Source: Ensifer adhaerens (GTDB lineage Bacteria; Pseudomonadota; Alphaproteobacteria; Rhizobiales; Rhizobiaceae). From it: 64,000 nucleotides of DNA. How positions within the stretch are numbered: the first letter of the stretch is position 1; each line of letters opens with the position of its first letter. The position numbers were made by a program, and so were the translations under genes. The notes beneath the pieces are model-generated. The model did not search any database and had not been told where the DNA came from. It worked only from the letters and a program-made list of their open reading frames with translations. The stretch is taken from assembly GCF_002007205.1 (NCBI RefSeq), contig NZ_LAZS01000012.1, positions 868,001-932,000 of the forward strand. The letters are read 5' to 3'. Positions 16,534-26,590 of this stretch are shown piece by piece.

Positions 16534-19164
16534 TCACGCTGCCCGATTGGTATTCCCGAGACGCTTGATTGCTTGTTCGAGAGAGTGCTCGCTGTCGCAG
16601 TAATCTTCCCAGGCAGTGGTTTTGGCAAGGAGCGCCGGGACCGTGCGCACTGTGAACCGCTTCGGGTCGAGATCGGATTTCACTTGCGCCCAGTTGAGAG
16701 GCATCGAGACAGTCGCCCCTGACCGGGCCCGCGGCGATAGTGGAGCGACGGCCGTTGCCATTCGATCATTGCGCAGATAGTCGAGGAAGATACGGCCGTT
16801 TCGAAGGTTCTTCGTCATCTTGATCAGATAAAGATCGGGACTGTCGTGAGCCATTTGCTCGCAGACATCATGGGCGAACCCCTTGGCCCCGGCCCATGAA
16901 AGCGGCTTTCGAGATTTCCCCGCAAGTGGCGTGACGACGTGGAGCCCCTTGCCGCCCGTTGTTTTGCAGAAGCTGACAAGGCCGAGATCGTCGAGCCGGT
17001 CGCGCATTTCCTTTGCCGCGGCGACGACATCGGCGAAAGGCACGTCGGGCCCAGGATCGAGATCGAACACCAGGCGCCCGGGAACTTCGGGTCTGCCCGG
17101 CTCGCAGTTCCAGGGATGAAGTTCGAGGCCACCCATCTGTGCGACCGCGACCAGACCCTCCACGCGATCGACCTGCAGGTACGGTTTCCTGTCGCCAAAG
17201 ACGGTGACAAGTTCAAGGAGGTTCGAAGTGCCGGGCATTGCATGGCGCTGGAAGAACTGTTCACCGGCAATACCGTCCGGGGCGCGGATGACGGAACAGG
17301 GCCTGCCCCGGACGTGATCGATCAGCCAGGCTCCAACGGCCTCATAGTAGCGGGCAAGCTGCTCCTTGGTGACCGGCTCACCGTCGCCGGCATCCGGCCA
17401 TAGGGGTTTGTCGGGGCTGGATACCAGGACGCCCAGGACTTCTGCCTTTTGGCCCACGCGAGACGGGGCCACCTTGACCCCTGCCCTCGGCTCCGGCGTC
17501 GGAGTCTTTGCAGGCGGGGCCGGCTTTTCTGCCTTAACTTCGGCAGCTGGCTTATCCTCGCGAAGCCCCTTGAAGGCGGCTTGCCGCACCAACCCGTCGG
17601 CCGTCCAACCCGCGAACTCAATCTCCGCAACAAGTTCCGGCTTCAGCCAAACGACCTCGCCTTGCTTTTTCGGAGCACCGATGCCGGTGAAGGGTGATTT
17701 TGCGTTTTCGACCTCTTTCAGTCTCGGCGACAAGCTTGCAACCTTCGCTGCGCCAAAACCAGTCCCAACCCGTCCGACATAGACGAAATGGTCGCCTCTG
17801 TAGACCCCGACCAAAAGAGATCTGAACCTGCCATTGGTTTTGGCGTAGCCGCCGATCACCACTTCATGGCCTGCCCGGCACTTGGATTTCAACCATGTAT
17901 CTGTTCTGCCTGACTGGTAGGGAGCATCTGCCCTTTTTGACACAATACCCTCGAGGGAAAGCTTGCATGCGGATCGAAGTACCGCCTCTCCGCCCCGCTC
18001 AAAATGCTCGACGAAACGAAGTCGAGCATCGTCGCCAATTTCGCTGAGCATAATCTGCAAACGCTCTTTGCGTTCAACCAGCGGAATGGCTCGCAGATCC
18101 TCTCCCGCATGGAACACCAGGTCAAAGGCGAAATAGACGAGATTGCCTGTCTTGCCTTCCGAAAGCGCCGCCTGGAGAGCAGCGAAGTCCGGGGCGCCAT
18201 GCTCATCAAGCGCGCAGATTTCCCCGTCGATGATGCAATCCGGCAAGGAGGACGCATCTTCAGAGATCTCGCGATATTTGGCCGTCCAATCAAGCCCTTT
18301 CCGGGTTTTCAAGGTTGCCACGCCGCCAACCACGCGCAACTGCATTCGATAGCCGTCAAACTTGATTTCGTGTAGCCATTTATCGCCGGCCGGTGGACGT
18401 TCGACCGTTTCGCAAAGCTGCGGCGCAATAAAATCAGGCAGGGTTTCGCGCCCTGATTTTGTGCGCCCCGTTTGTGATTTCTTGCGTTCTGCCGCCGCCA
18501 GCCCCTGTCTGCTGTCCCATATTGCGTCGGCCTCAACCGCGCCCCTTGTCATCATGAAGGCGGCCGGTTTGCGGCCCTTCCCATTGGCGATGTCGTCCAT
18601 CTTGCGACCGGAAGCCACGGAAGTGGCATTTTCCAGGACTTTCGCACCGTCCTTGGCCACGGAATAGTCGTCGCGGTGCTTGATCAGGAGCCAGTTCGGC
18701 CGGGATCCTCCAAACCGGTCATTGCGCATTCGAACCAGCACAAAACTGCCATGGAGGCGCGTTCCCTCCAGCGAGAACTTGAAGTCACCTTTCTTCAGCG
18801 CTGCCTCCGGGGATTTTTCCCCTTCGAACTCCCAATAACCTCGATCCCACAACATGACTGTTCCGCCGCCATACTGACCCTTTGGGATCGTCCCTTCGAA
18901 GTCGCCATAGTCGAGAGGGTGGTCTTCCACCTCGATCGCGAGCCTCTTGTCGTGGGGATCAAGCGAAGGTCCCTTGGCAACGGCCCAAGATTTGAAGACG
19001 CCGTCCAATTCAAGTCTCAAATCGTAGTGCAAGCGCGTGGCGTCGTGCTTCTGGATGACGAAGCGCCGACGGTTCGACGGTGAGACGCGAGCCTTCCCGC
19101 TCGGTTCCTGCGTTTGCTGGAAATCGCGTTTTTTCTTGTAAGTCGACAGTCTGTCTTCGTTCAT
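16534..19164 (-). CDS. ligD: multifunctional ATP-dependent DNA ligase LigD
   Basis: An 876-residue enzyme in the order phosphoesterase, ligase, polymerase. Residues about 5-170 are the 3'-phosphoesterase ([43 protein letters not shown]). Residues about 245-545 are the ligase, with the AMP-accepting lysine in EIKFDGYRM and [14 protein letters not shown]. Residues about 585-870 are the archaeo-eukaryotic primase-type polymerase, with the catalytic aspartates in VFDLDPG. It completes NHEJ with the convergent Ku pair. I start at [15 protein letters not shown]; the frame also offers an ATG at 19257 in a TGATG junction with the SDR stop, which would add 31 atypical residues. Confidence 0.93.
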   Translation of the reverse strand: MNEDRLSTYKKKRDFQQTQEPSGKARVSPSNRRRFVIQKHDATRLHYDLRLELDGVFKSWAVAKGPSLDPHDKRLAIEVEDHPLDYGDFEGTIPKGQYGGGTVMLWDRGYWEFEGEKSPEAALKKGDFKFSLEGTRLHGSFVLVRMRNDRFGGSRPNWLLIKHRDDYSVAKDGAKVLENATSVASGRKMDDIANGKGRKPAAFMMTRGAVEADAIWDSRQGLAAAERKKSQTGRTKSGRETLPDFIAPQLCETVERPPAGDKWLHEIKFDGYRMQLRVVGGVATLKTRKGLDWTAKYREISEDASSLPDCIIDGEICALDEHGAPDFAALQAALSEGKTGNLVYFAFDLVFHAGEDLRAIPLVERKERLQIMLSEIGDDARLRFVEHFERGGEAVLRSACKLSLEGIVSKRADAPYQSGRTDTWLKSKCRAGHEVVIGGYAKTNGRFRSLLVGVYRGDHFVYVGRVGTGFGAAKVASLSPRLKEVENAKSPFTGIGAPKKQGEVVWLKPELVAEIEFAGWTADGLVRQAAFKGLREDKPAAEVKAEKPAPPAKTPTPEPRAGVKVAPSRVGQKAEVLGVLVSSPDKPLWPDAGDGEPVTKEQLARYYEAVGAWLIDHVRGRPCSVIRAPDGIAGEQFFQRHAMPGTSNLLELVTVFGDRKPYLQVDRVEGLVAVAQMGGLELHPWNCEPGRPEVPGRLVFDLDPGPDVPFADVVAAAKEMRDRLDDLGLVSFCKTTGGKGLHVVTPLAGKSRKPLSWAGAKGFAHDVCEQMAHDSPDLYLIKMTKNLRNGRIFLDYLRNDRMATAVAPLSPRARSGATVSMPLNWAQVKSDLDPKRFTVRTVPALLAKTTAWEDYCDSEHSLEQAIKRLGNTNRAA

Positions 19165-19256
19165 TGAAGCCCACCGCCTTTTGCGTCCAATACCGCCTTG
19201 ATTAGGTCCGACAGCCCATTCAGACGCGGCAACGGCCGCGCCGACATCGTCCGGCA

Positions 19257-20150
19257 TCAATCAACGCCTTTCCCGCCGGTCGCACCGTAAACTTCGCCAT
19301 TGACGAAACTTGCCTCCTGCGAGGCGAGGAAGACGTAAATGGGGGCCAGCTCAACCGGCTGGCCGGGTCGACCGAAATCGCTGTCCTTCCCGAAGTTCTT
19401 CACCTTCTCGTCAGGCTGGCCGCCGCTTGGCTGCAAGACCGTCCAGAATGGACCCGGTGCCACGACGTTGGCCCGCACACCCTTCTCGATCAGTTGTTTT
19501 GCAAGTGCCTTGGTATAGGCGACGATCCCAGCTTTGGTCGTCGCGTAATCGAGAAGAATTGGCGATGGCTGATATGCCTGGATGGACGCGGTCGTGATGA
19601 CGGACGCGCCTGGGGGCAAATGCGGCTCGGCGGCCTGAGCAATCCAGTGCAAGGCGTAGAGGTTGGTCTTCATCGTGGCGTCAAAATCCTCCGACGTTAC
19701 AAGCGAGACGTCCTTGCGAAACTGTTGTCGGGCCGCGTTGATCACCAGAATATCTATGCCACCAAGCTCGGACAGTGCCCGCGACACCAACGCGCGGCAC
19801 CATTCTTCATCCTTCACGTCACCCGGCAAGGCGAGCGCCTTGCGGCCCTCGGCCTCGATCAACTCGATAACCTCTTTCGCGTCCGGTTCTTCCTCCGGTA
19901 GGAACGATATGGCGACGTCGGCACCCTCACGCGCAAACGCAATCGCTGCGGCCCGCCCAATGCCAGAATCTCCCCCGGTGATCAGGGCTTTGCGCCCTAT
20001 CAGCCGACCTGCCCCTTTGTAGGTCCTCTCGCCGTGATCGGGCTTTGGGTGCAACTTGCCAACAAGACCCGGCATGGGTTGTGGTTGCGGGGCGAACGGC
20101 GGCGAGGGGTATTGCGTTCGGGGATCTTGCATCGTCAGACGATCGGTCAT
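19257..20150 (-). CDS. SDR-family oxidoreductase, general-stress type
   Basis: A 297-residue short-chain dehydrogenase with the proline-rich N-terminal extension of the YdaD/YhdF/YhxC stress group. It has the cofactor motif [11 protein letters not shown] near residue 57, an INAARQ segment where NNAG is usual, and the catalytic Tyr-x-x-x-Lys in DYATTKAG. The substrate is unknown. It is first in the ligD operon, immediately behind an EcfG-type promoter, and its stop touches a possible ligD start. Confidence 0.85.
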   Translation of the reverse strand: MTDRLTMQDPRTQYPSPPFAPQPQPMPGLVGKLHPKPDHGERTYKGAGRLIGRKALITGGDSGIGRAAAIAFAREGADVAISFLPEEEPDAKEVIELIEAEGRKALALPGDVKDEEWCRALVSRALSELGGIDILVINAARQQFRKDVSLVTSEDFDATMKTNLYALHWIAQAAEPHLPPGASVITTASIQAYQPSPILLDYATTKAGIVAYTKALAKQLIEKGVRANVVAPGPFWTVLQPSGGQPDEKVKNFGKDSDFGRPGQPVELAPIYVFLASQEASFVNGEVYGATGGKGVD

Positions 20151-20181
20151 TGGTAAGTCCTCATGTGGCGATTATCCGTTA

Positions 20182-20206
20182 AACTCGTCGATTGGTTTCG
20201 GGTTCC
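20182..20206 (-). promoter_or_regulatory. EcfG/RpoE2-type promoter of the SDR-ligD operon
   Basis: Minus-strand GGAAC (20206-20202), a 16-base spacer and AGTT (20185-20182), 32 bases before the SDR start. It is back-to-back with the Nudix promoter. Confidence 0.65.
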
Positions 20207-20222
20207 GGTCCAGCAATTCGCA

Positions 20223-20248
20223 GGAACCAAACGCCGGGCTCCACCGTT
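20223..20248 (+). promoter_or_regulatory. EcfG/RpoE2-type promoter of the Nudix gene
   Basis: GGAAC (20223-20227), a 17-base spacer and CGTT (20245-20248), an exact match to the consensus, 51 bases before the Nudix ATG. Confidence 0.65.
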
Positions 20249-20298
20249 CATTTGACGTTCTCTTCAAACCCTTTTCGCGCCAAGGGAGAAAACGTCCC

Positions 20299-20769
20299 AT
20301 GCAATTGCTGCACAGGGTCCTTGCCGACGTGCCGTTGATGCTCCGCCGTCCGCCGAGGTTGCAGTATGCGGCCTTGTGCTATCGTGTCCGCACGGGGCAT
20401 CCGCTCGAAATACTTCTCATCACAAGCCGCGATACCGGTCGCTGGGTTATCCCGAAGGGTTGGCCCATGAAAGGAAAGCGTGCTCATGAGGTAGCGGCAA
20501 GGGAGGCGTTCGAGGAGGCCGGCGTAAAAGGCAGCTGTCAGAGGGCTCCGATCGCCCACTACGTCTACAGGAAGAAGCTGGACGGTGGCCTGAAGATTTC
20601 CTGCAAGGTCCATGTTTTTGCGATGAAAGTTGCTCGCCTGCGTGGAAACTTTCCGGAGAGGGGCGAGCGCAAACGTGCCTGGTTTGCATATCGGGAGGCC
20701 TCCCGTCGCGTCGCTGAACCATCCCTGCGCGAGCAGATTTTACGCTTCGGGCGTGCGACTTTGCCCTGA
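20299..20769 (+). CDS. Nudix hydrolase (diphosphoinositol/dinucleoside polyphosphate type)
   Basis: A 156-residue Nudix protein. The Nudix box lies at about residues 55-77 (GWPMKGKRAHEVAAREAFEEAGV). The REAFEEAGV core with its metal-binding glutamates is intact; the first glutamate of the canonical box is a lysine, as in many rhizobial relatives with the WVIPKGWPMKG motif. A likely role is hydrolysis of nucleoside diphosphate derivatives made under stress. The longer ORF upstream is non-coding; I start at ATG 20299 behind AAGGGAGAAAACGTCCC. Confidence 0.85.
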   Translation: MQLLHRVLADVPLMLRRPPRLQYAALCYRVRTGHPLEILLITSRDTGRWVIPKGWPMKGKRAHEVAAREAFEEAGVKGSCQRAPIAHYVYRKKLDGGLKISCKVHVFAMKVARLRGNFPERGERKRAWFAYREASRRVAEPSLREQILRFGRATLP

Positions 20770-20910
20770 AGGCGGAAACTGCGACGACGCCATTCTCATA
20801 CATTTCTGAAGTCTGGATCGCCGGCTGGCGGTATCTGCGAGCGCCGGCGGGACGATGGCCGGCCGGATGGATGGAGTGGCGCACACACCGGGGTTGCCTG
20901 AAAGTACCCC

Positions 20911-21138
20911 TTACCCTTGCGGAGCCAAGCTCGTTCTGATTCCGGCCTCAGCAAACCGCGTCAGCTGCATTTGAGTTGCGTCTTCGGTATAAAGGACATG
21001 AACCGCCAGGCCGCTTGCGGTGCGCCTTTGAGCTTCCTCATAGGCCTCTTCGAAGCCAACCGGAACCGCGTCTGTTGGCGCGGAGGGATCGTCCTCAGTC
21101 AACACATAGAACGTGGAGTTTCGATCATCTGGGGTCAT
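20911..21138 (-). CDS. small acidic protein of unknown function
   Basis: A 75-residue soluble protein, acidic in the first half, with the pattern STFYVLTEDDPSAPTDAVPVGFEEAYEEAQRR. The second half (LAVHVLYTEDATQMQLTRFAEAGIR) looks like a small alpha/beta fold. It has a strong ribosome site (GAGAAGGAGAGCGCCG) and an EcfG-type promoter, so it is probably expressed under stress. Family not recognised. Confidence 0.65.
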   Translation of the reverse strand: MTPDDRNSTFYVLTEDDPSAPTDAVPVGFEEAYEEAQRRTASGLAVHVLYTEDATQMQLTRFAEAGIRTSLAPQG

Positions 21139-21164
21139 CGGCGCTCTCCTTCTCGCACACCACC

Positions 21165-21189
21165 AACTGCCTGAGGACGCGATAGTTCC
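21165..21189 (-). promoter_or_regulatory. EcfG/RpoE2-type promoter of the 75-residue protein
   Basis: Minus-strand GGAAC (21189-21185), a 16-base spacer and AGTT (21168-21165), 27 bases before the start codon. Confidence 0.6.
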
Positions 21190-21384
21190 TAGGTACTGTT
21201 CGGGCGACTTCCGTGCGTCTTGTGCTTTGCTTGGTGCCGTTGAAGCTTACTCCGCGTCCTCCGCGCTTTTGCTCGTCCCAGTCAATCGAACGGCTGTCCG
21301 GGACGCAGTGTTGAAACCGGCCTTTATTCCGCCCCCTTCTTGATCCTCTTTTAAGGAATACATTCCTTCTTCGGAGACTGGCCC

Positions 21385-22692
21385 ATGGCGACCGGCGCAT
21401 CCCAGCGATTGCACGACGGGGTCGCTGCCGTCGAAACGATGACGCGGTTTGCCATTGCCGTGCTAGCGCTTGCCTCCGGCGTGTACACTTATCTCGGCGT
21501 GCGCAGCATCCTGGACGGTTCGCCAACAGCGATCTTCTTCGCGGCGATCATCTACTCGGCCTCCGTCTCGGTCGGCATCTACGCATTCTGGTCCTATATG
21601 GCGCGCTTCTTTCCGCATATCACCACCCATACGGGCCGCGCCGCCATGCTGGGTGTGATGGCCATCGGCGCGGTCATGATCATGGCCATGTCAAGCTGGC
21701 TCAATGCTGCTGCACTAGCCGGCTCTGCGGCACTCGAGCAGCACCTGGCCGAGACGGTCGAAGACTATACCGCCGACCTCGACCAGGCGCACCAGAACGC
21801 ACTTGCTGCCCAGAGTCTTCTGCCCGATATCCAGCGCGCCTCCGAGCGCTTTGCTCAGCTGGCGCTTTCGGAGCGGCAATCGGGCGCTCTGACCGGTACG
21901 ACCGGCTCAGGAAGCGTCGTCCAGTTGCTGTCGCAGATGTCAGCGCAGATGAAAGATCTAGAGAACGGCATCAACGCCTCGCGCGAACAGGTAACGACGT
22001 TGTTCGAACAAGGACACAAGCGGCTTGAGACCATGCGTACGCTGGTATCGGCACCCGGCGCCATTGAACCGCGTGCCGACCAGTTCTCCTCGGAAGTCGT
22101 GGCACTCACCGGGGTCATAGCCTCGCTCGGACAGACCTCAATTGCCCCTTCGATCCGTCGCGCGGCCGATGATCTTTCACTCGGCTTTATTGCACCTGTC
22201 GCCGACGGTGGCGATGCCGACCTGGTTGACCGCCAGGACAGGGTAATGGCGACAGTGCGCGCTTCAGTGGCGGCCCAGTCAAAGGTTCTGTCCGACGCAG
22301 CTGACGAGATCCTTGCACGCACACCGGTAAAGGAGCGAAGGTTCGTTCCACTATCGTCCGCCGAAGCGGTCTTGCTCTACGCTTCGGACTTTATTCCAGC
22401 ATGGGCTGGCGCCATCTCCATCGATCTCCTGCCCGGTGTACTCGTGTTCATTCTTGCAGTCGTGCACGGCGCGATCCGAAAACAGGAAGAGAGGATGCCT
22501 TTTGCCGAACGCATCACGGCAGCCGAACTCGTGCAGGCAATAGAATTGAAGCGTGCGCTAACGGAAAGCGGCTCGGATCTGCTGGAGGTCGCCGGCGAGC
22601 TTGAATCGCAGAAAACCACGGAAGAGGCAAACAACATCACAAACCTCGACCCAAGAATACGTCCCAAGGATCGCTCACATGAGGATCGATGA
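21385..22692 (+). CDS. multi-pass membrane protein with periplasmic coiled coil, unknown function
   Basis: A 435-residue protein. Three membrane helices lie in the first 115 residues (about 20-40, 50-75 and 90-115). They are followed by a long helical, probably coiled-coil region (about 120-320) rich in glutamine and alanine, a further membrane helix (about 340-370) and a charged cytoplasmic tail. The layout recalls chemoreceptor-like or septal scaffolding proteins, but no signalling domain is present. It overlaps the next gene by 14 bases, so the two are almost certainly co-translated. Function unknown. Confidence 0.75.
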   Translation: MATGASQRLHDGVAAVETMTRFAIAVLALASGVYTYLGVRSILDGSPTAIFFAAIIYSASVSVGIYAFWSYMARFFPHITTHTGRAAMLGVMAIGAVMIMAMSSWLNAAALAGSAALEQHLAETVEDYTADLDQAHQNALAAQSLLPDIQRASERFAQLALSERQSGALTGTTGSGSVVQLLSQMSAQMKDLENGINASREQVTTLFEQGHKRLETMRTLVSAPGAIEPRADQFSSEVVALTGVIASLGQTSIAPSIRRAADDLSLGFIAPVADGGDADLVDRQDRVMATVRASVAAQSKVLSDAADEILARTPVKERRFVPLSSAEAVLLYASDFIPAWAGAISIDLLPGVLVFILAVVHGAIRKQEERMPFAERITAAELVQAIELKRALTESGSDLLEVAGELESQKTTEEANNITNLDPRIRPKDRSHEDR

Positions 22693-23458
22693 ACCGATCA
22701 AGGCCTTGAAGCGCCTCGACGATGGCACCGCGATGCGAGGCGCGTTTTATCTATTGCTGTCATTGACTGCGATTTTTCTCGTGATCGATGTTCGCAACAT
22801 GGAATCCAGCCCCAAGCTGTCAACCGCCGACCCGGACTACCAGGTCCCGTTCCTGCCGCCTGAAGGAACCAAGGGCGATCCGAGCGATGCTGCGCAAAAC
22901 CCATCGAGCCCGGTCGAAGTGCTGAACAAGCCGATGACGTTGGAGCTTGTCCCAGGCGGCGTCCTGCTTGTCGAAGGTACCTTCGATCCAGGCGCGTCTT
23001 TGCGCTTTGCCCGAGAGATCGAAGTTCGCGGGGAGTACGTAAGAACCGTCGCACTCAACTCGCCTGGCGGCTCAGTGGACGACGCGCTGGCAATTTCCAA
23101 GCTGATACGCGAAAAATCGCTGACGACGAAAGTTGGGTCGGGAGCACTTTGCGCATCCTCATGTCCAATCGTGCTTGCAGGCGGCGTTGAACGCCTCGCG
23201 GAAAAAGATGCGGTGGTTGGAGTGCACCAGCTATTTAACGTCAGCAACGTCGTACCCACCGCAGACGAGGTCATGTCGACCACCCAGTCCGCCACCGCAC
23301 GTGTCGCCCGCCATCTCGAGGCTATGGGCATTGCTGCCGAACTCTGGTTCAACGCCTTGGAAACGCCTGCGGACCGCCTTTATTATTTGACGGCGAAGGA
23401 AATGGCCGATTTTCGACTGACGACAACGGCAGCCGCGAGTTCCAAGAAGAGAAGTTAG
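22679..23458 (+). CDS. membrane-anchored ClpP/SppA-fold protein
   Basis: A 259-residue protein with a single N-terminal membrane anchor (about residues 19-40) and a proline-rich linker. The periplasmic domain (about 85-255) has the crotonase/ClpP fold pattern of COG3904-type proteins: VALNSPGGSVDDALAIS forms the oxyanion region, GALCASSCPIVLAGG carries the likely nucleophile serine, and VGVHQLF the histidine. It could be a periplasmic serine peptidase. It is the partner of the preceding coiled-coil membrane protein, with overlapping frames. Confidence 0.75.
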   Translation: MRIDEPIKALKRLDDGTAMRGAFYLLLSLTAIFLVIDVRNMESSPKLSTADPDYQVPFLPPEGTKGDPSDAAQNPSSPVEVLNKPMTLELVPGGVLLVEGTFDPGASLRFAREIEVRGEYVRTVALNSPGGSVDDALAISKLIREKSLTTKVGSGALCASSCPIVLAGGVERLAEKDAVVGVHQLFNVSNVVPTADEVMSTTQSATARVARHLEAMGIAAELWFNALETPADRLYYLTAKEMADFRLTTTAAASSKKRS

Positions 23459-23550
23459 GTCTCCACGTGGCGGACAACGGCAAGGCTAGAGGGTGGAACA
23501 ACGGCAGGCCTGTTTCGTTGGGTACGATCGAGCGCAGGAGAGCGGCAGCG

Positions 23551-23883
23551 ATGTCCAATCAGTCAGGTTACCAATGCGATGATGGCTCGGGCGTAGCGCC
23601 GACGCGCCCGTCCGCAGATGCGAGGCGCAAGGTTATCGCTCGGCCGGACGAATTGGCGACCATCCTCAACCGACGCGAGAAGCTGAAGGCCTTGCGCGCC
23701 GAAGCGACCCGGCTTCGCATTGAACTGGCGGCCATCGCAGCCACGGCGTCGAGGATTGCTGTGCTTGAGGCAAACGCCATCGTCGCAACGGCGGAAAATG
23801 GTATCAGGCGCCACTTTGCACCAGCGCTGATTGCCGCGGGACTTGTCGGCTACATTTGGAGCGTTTGCAGGCGGGATCGGTAG
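23551..23883 (+). CDS. small tail-anchored coiled-coil protein
   Basis: A 110-residue protein: a polar N-terminus, a coiled coil (about residues 35-75, ILNRREKLKALRAEATRLRIELAAI) and a C-terminal membrane helix (about 85-105). The start at 23551 has a GGAG element; a GTG at 23467 would add 28 residues. The gene lies 92 bases downstream of the ClpP-like gene on the same strand. No family recognised. Confidence 0.5.
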   Translation: MSNQSGYQCDDGSGVAPTRPSADARRKVIARPDELATILNRREKLKALRAEATRLRIELAAIAATASRIAVLEANAIVATAENGIRRHFAPALIAAGLVGYIWSVCRRDR

Positions 23884-24037
23884 CACACCGCCCGGCAGCG
23901 CGATGGGGAAGCAGCGGCATAGTGCAAGCGCGCACTCGGCACCCGAGTGGTGGGACGAAATCGGAGATGATCGTGGGGAAGGATGCATCCATTTAGCGTC
24001 GCCGATCGTTAGGAATCGAGCAACCGGATGTTTGGTG

Positions 24038-25132
24038 ATGACCTCGAGATACCCACACTCGAAAAGCCACGCGACGGCCTACGTCGTCTGCGCAGCGGCG
24101 TTGTTTGCGCTTTACCTGCTTGATCCCAATCGGCGCGCTCCTGGGCGAAACGAGGCAAACAGCACTCCCACGCGCGCGCAAGAGGATGATGATCATGGCC
24201 GCTATGCCGATGTTCCCGAGGACATCCCTCCAAAAGGGCTTTACGACGTTCTTTGGCGCGTTATGCACGAAGTTTCCAACGACCGTGTAGCGTTCGTCGC
24301 CGCCGGAGTGACGTTTTACCTGCTCCTTGCACTGTTCCCGGCATTGGGTGCTACTGTCTCGCTGTACGGATTGCTCGCTGATCCCATCGACATTGCCGAG
24401 CATCTGAAGGCTCTGTCCTACGCGCTGCCCCCGGGGGCATTCGATGTTTTTGAACCGCAGGTCCAAGCGCTCGTGCATATGCGCGAGACGACGTTGAGCG
24501 TCACCTTCCTGGTCAGTCTCTCCATCACGCTTTGGAGCGCCAGAAACGGCACGCTCGCGCTCTTCGACGCAATGAATGTTGCCTATCAGGAAGTTGAGAA
24601 GCGTGGATTTCTCAAGCTCAATGTTATCGCAATCCTTTTCACACTTTGCGCGATGATTGTCCTCATCATCATGATAGGCGTCACCGCCGCTCTGCCCGCG
24701 GTCTTTCGGCTCGTCTCCCTCGATCCGGCAAATGAAGCTTTGATCCTGCTTACAGGCTGGGCACTAGTGATTGCGGCTGCGTTGACAGGAGCGGCAGTCG
24801 TTTACCGCATTGGCCCCAGTCGCGAGCCGCCAAAGGTTCGTTGGTTAACCTGGGGATCGCTCTTTGCAACGTCCGCTTGGATCGTGATGTCTTCGGCCTA
24901 TGCCTGGTATCTGGGCAATCTGGCCGACTACAATGCCAGCTACGGCGCGCTCGGTGGCCTTGTCGGTTTCCTCATTTGGCTCTGGTTATCGGTGACCCTG
25001 CTGATTGTGGGCGCTGAGTTGAATGCGGAACTTGAGCATCAGACCGTGAAGGATTCGACCACTGGCAGACCCCTGCCTATGGGCTTTCGGGGTGCGTACA
25101 TGGCCGACACGATCGGCCGAGCTGCAAAGTAG
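24038..25132 (+). CDS. YihY/BrkB-family membrane protein
   Basis: A 364-residue integral membrane protein. After one N-terminal hydrophobic segment (about residues 12-30) comes a cytoplasmic stretch. The YihY domain follows, with six helices starting at DRVAFVAAGVTFYLLLALFPALG, the conserved LWSARNGTLALFDAMNVAY loop and the final YNASYGALGGLVGFLIWLWLS helix pair. The family was once called ribonuclease BN in error; its transport or envelope role is still unclear. The preceding 69 codons of open frame lack coding features, so I start at ATG 24038. Confidence 0.85.
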   Translation: MTSRYPHSKSHATAYVVCAAALFALYLLDPNRRAPGRNEANSTPTRAQEDDDHGRYADVPEDIPPKGLYDVLWRVMHEVSNDRVAFVAAGVTFYLLLALFPALGATVSLYGLLADPIDIAEHLKALSYALPPGAFDVFEPQVQALVHMRETTLSVTFLVSLSITLWSARNGTLALFDAMNVAYQEVEKRGFLKLNVIAILFTLCAMIVLIIMIGVTAALPAVFRLVSLDPANEALILLTGWALVIAAALTGAAVVYRIGPSREPPKVRWLTWGSLFATSAWIVMSSAYAWYLGNLADYNASYGALGGLVGFLIWLWLSVTLLIVGAELNAELEHQTVKDSTTGRPLPMGFRGAYMADTIGRAAK

Positions 25133-25258
25133 CCGTTGGGGACCAAGCACCAAACGAACGCCAGCAACAGAAATCCACGTTTTGAGCAAGAGATGGAATA
25201 ATGCGAATGGACATCGCGTCTTACGTTCGCAGATACTGGCCGTTGCGGGGGAAACCTC

Positions 25259-26590
25259 ATGAATATTGCTTTTCCGCGAATACTGGCCCTCACATTCGGC
25301 ATAAGCGCTGTTGTTGCGAGTTGTGCCGGCGTACCCGCGAGACAGCCGGCTCGCGGCGAGGATGCGGTTGGCTACGGATTTAATCCGGCGCTGCCGAAAC
25401 CGCGCCCCACCGTGATACCCATCGTCAACATTGCCGATGCAACCGGCTGGCCGAAGAGGCGCGCTCCGACGCCAGCCAGAGGATTGAAGGTCACCGCGTT
25501 TGCGACGCGCCTCGATCATCCGCGCTGGCTGCTTGTCTTGCCGAACGGCGATGTCCTGGTGGCGGAAAGCAATGCGCCAGCCAAACATGATGAAGGATTC
25601 AGCCTGAAGAAGGTGTTCATCGGGCAGGCGATGAAGCGGGCGGGCGCCGCCACTGAAAGCGCAAATCGCATCACGCTTCTGCGTGACAAAAATGGCGACG
25701 GCGTAGCAGACCTTCGCAGCACCTTCGCTGAAGGCCTGAACTCTCCCTTCGGCATGGCGCTGTCCGGCGGCCAACTCTTCGTCGCCAACACCGACGCTCT
25801 TGTCGCGTTTCCCTATTCCGATGGTCAGACTCGGGTGAAGGCGAAACCGCAGAAGATCACCGATCTGCCGGCTGGAGACCTCAACCATCATTGGACCAAG
25901 GATGTGATCGCAAGCCGAGACGGCCGCAAGCTCTACGTCACCGTCGGGTCTAACAGCAACGTCGCGGAAAACGGCATGGCCGTGGAAGAGAACCGCGCCG
26001 CGGTGCTCGAGGTCGACAAGGCAAGTGGTCGTACCCGCGTTTTTGCCTCAGGCCTTCGAAATCCCAATGGCCTCTCCTGGAACCCTCAGAGCGGGGCGCT
26101 CTGGGTGGCCGTCAATGAACGCGACGAACTCGGCGACGACCTCGTGCCCGACTACATGACGTCAGTGCGCGACGGGGCGTTCTACGGCTGGCCCTACAGC
26201 TATTTTGGTCAGAACGTCGATACCCGGGTCAAACCATCTCGGCCGGACCTTGTAGCGAGGGCCGTGAAGCCCGACTACGCGCTCGGCGCACATACCGCCT
26301 CACTTGGATTGACCTTCTCCAAGGGCACATCGCTCGGCTCCCCCTTCGCAAATGGCGCCTTTATCGGCCAACACGGGTCCTGGAACCGTAGCATCCCGAG
26401 CGGCTACAAAGTGATCTTTGTCCCCTTCAAAAATGGAAAACCAAACGGACGCCCCCGGGATGTTCTCACGGGTTTCATCGCCAAAGGCAAAGCCATGGGT
26501 CGCCCTGTGGGAGTTGCGATCGACAGAAAGGGGGCGCTGCTTGTCGCAGACGACGTCGGCAACGTGATCTGGCGTGTGAGCCGGGATTAG
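25259..26590 (+). CDS. PQQ-dependent sugar dehydrogenase, lipoprotein form
   Basis: A 443-residue paralogue of the enzyme at 1305-2636, sharing the HPRWLLVLPNGDVLVAES blade, NHHWTKDV, RNPNGLSW and the ALLVADDVGN end. The N-terminus differs: hydrophobic residues 6-20 followed by VVASC suggest a lipoprotein attached at about residue 22. It would be a periplasmic, PQQ-dependent aldose or alcohol oxidase. Unlike its paralogue it has no oxidase or cytochrome gene next to it, and I saw no EcfG motif upstream. Confidence 0.85.
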   Translation: MNIAFPRILALTFGISAVVASCAGVPARQPARGEDAVGYGFNPALPKPRPTVIPIVNIADATGWPKRRAPTPARGLKVTAFATRLDHPRWLLVLPNGDVLVAESNAPAKHDEGFSLKKVFIGQAMKRAGAATESANRITLLRDKNGDGVADLRSTFAEGLNSPFGMALSGGQLFVANTDALVAFPYSDGQTRVKAKPQKITDLPAGDLNHHWTKDVIASRDGRKLYVTVGSNSNVAENGMAVEENRAAVLEVDKASGRTRVFASGLRNPNGLSWNPQSGALWVAVNERDELGDDLVPDYMTSVRDGAFYGWPYSYFGQNVDTRVKPSRPDLVARAVKPDYALGAHTASLGLTFSKGTSLGSPFANGAFIGQHGSWNRSIPSGYKVIFVPFKNGKPNGRPRDVLTGFIAKGKAMGRPVGVAIDRKGALLVADDVGNVIWRVSRD

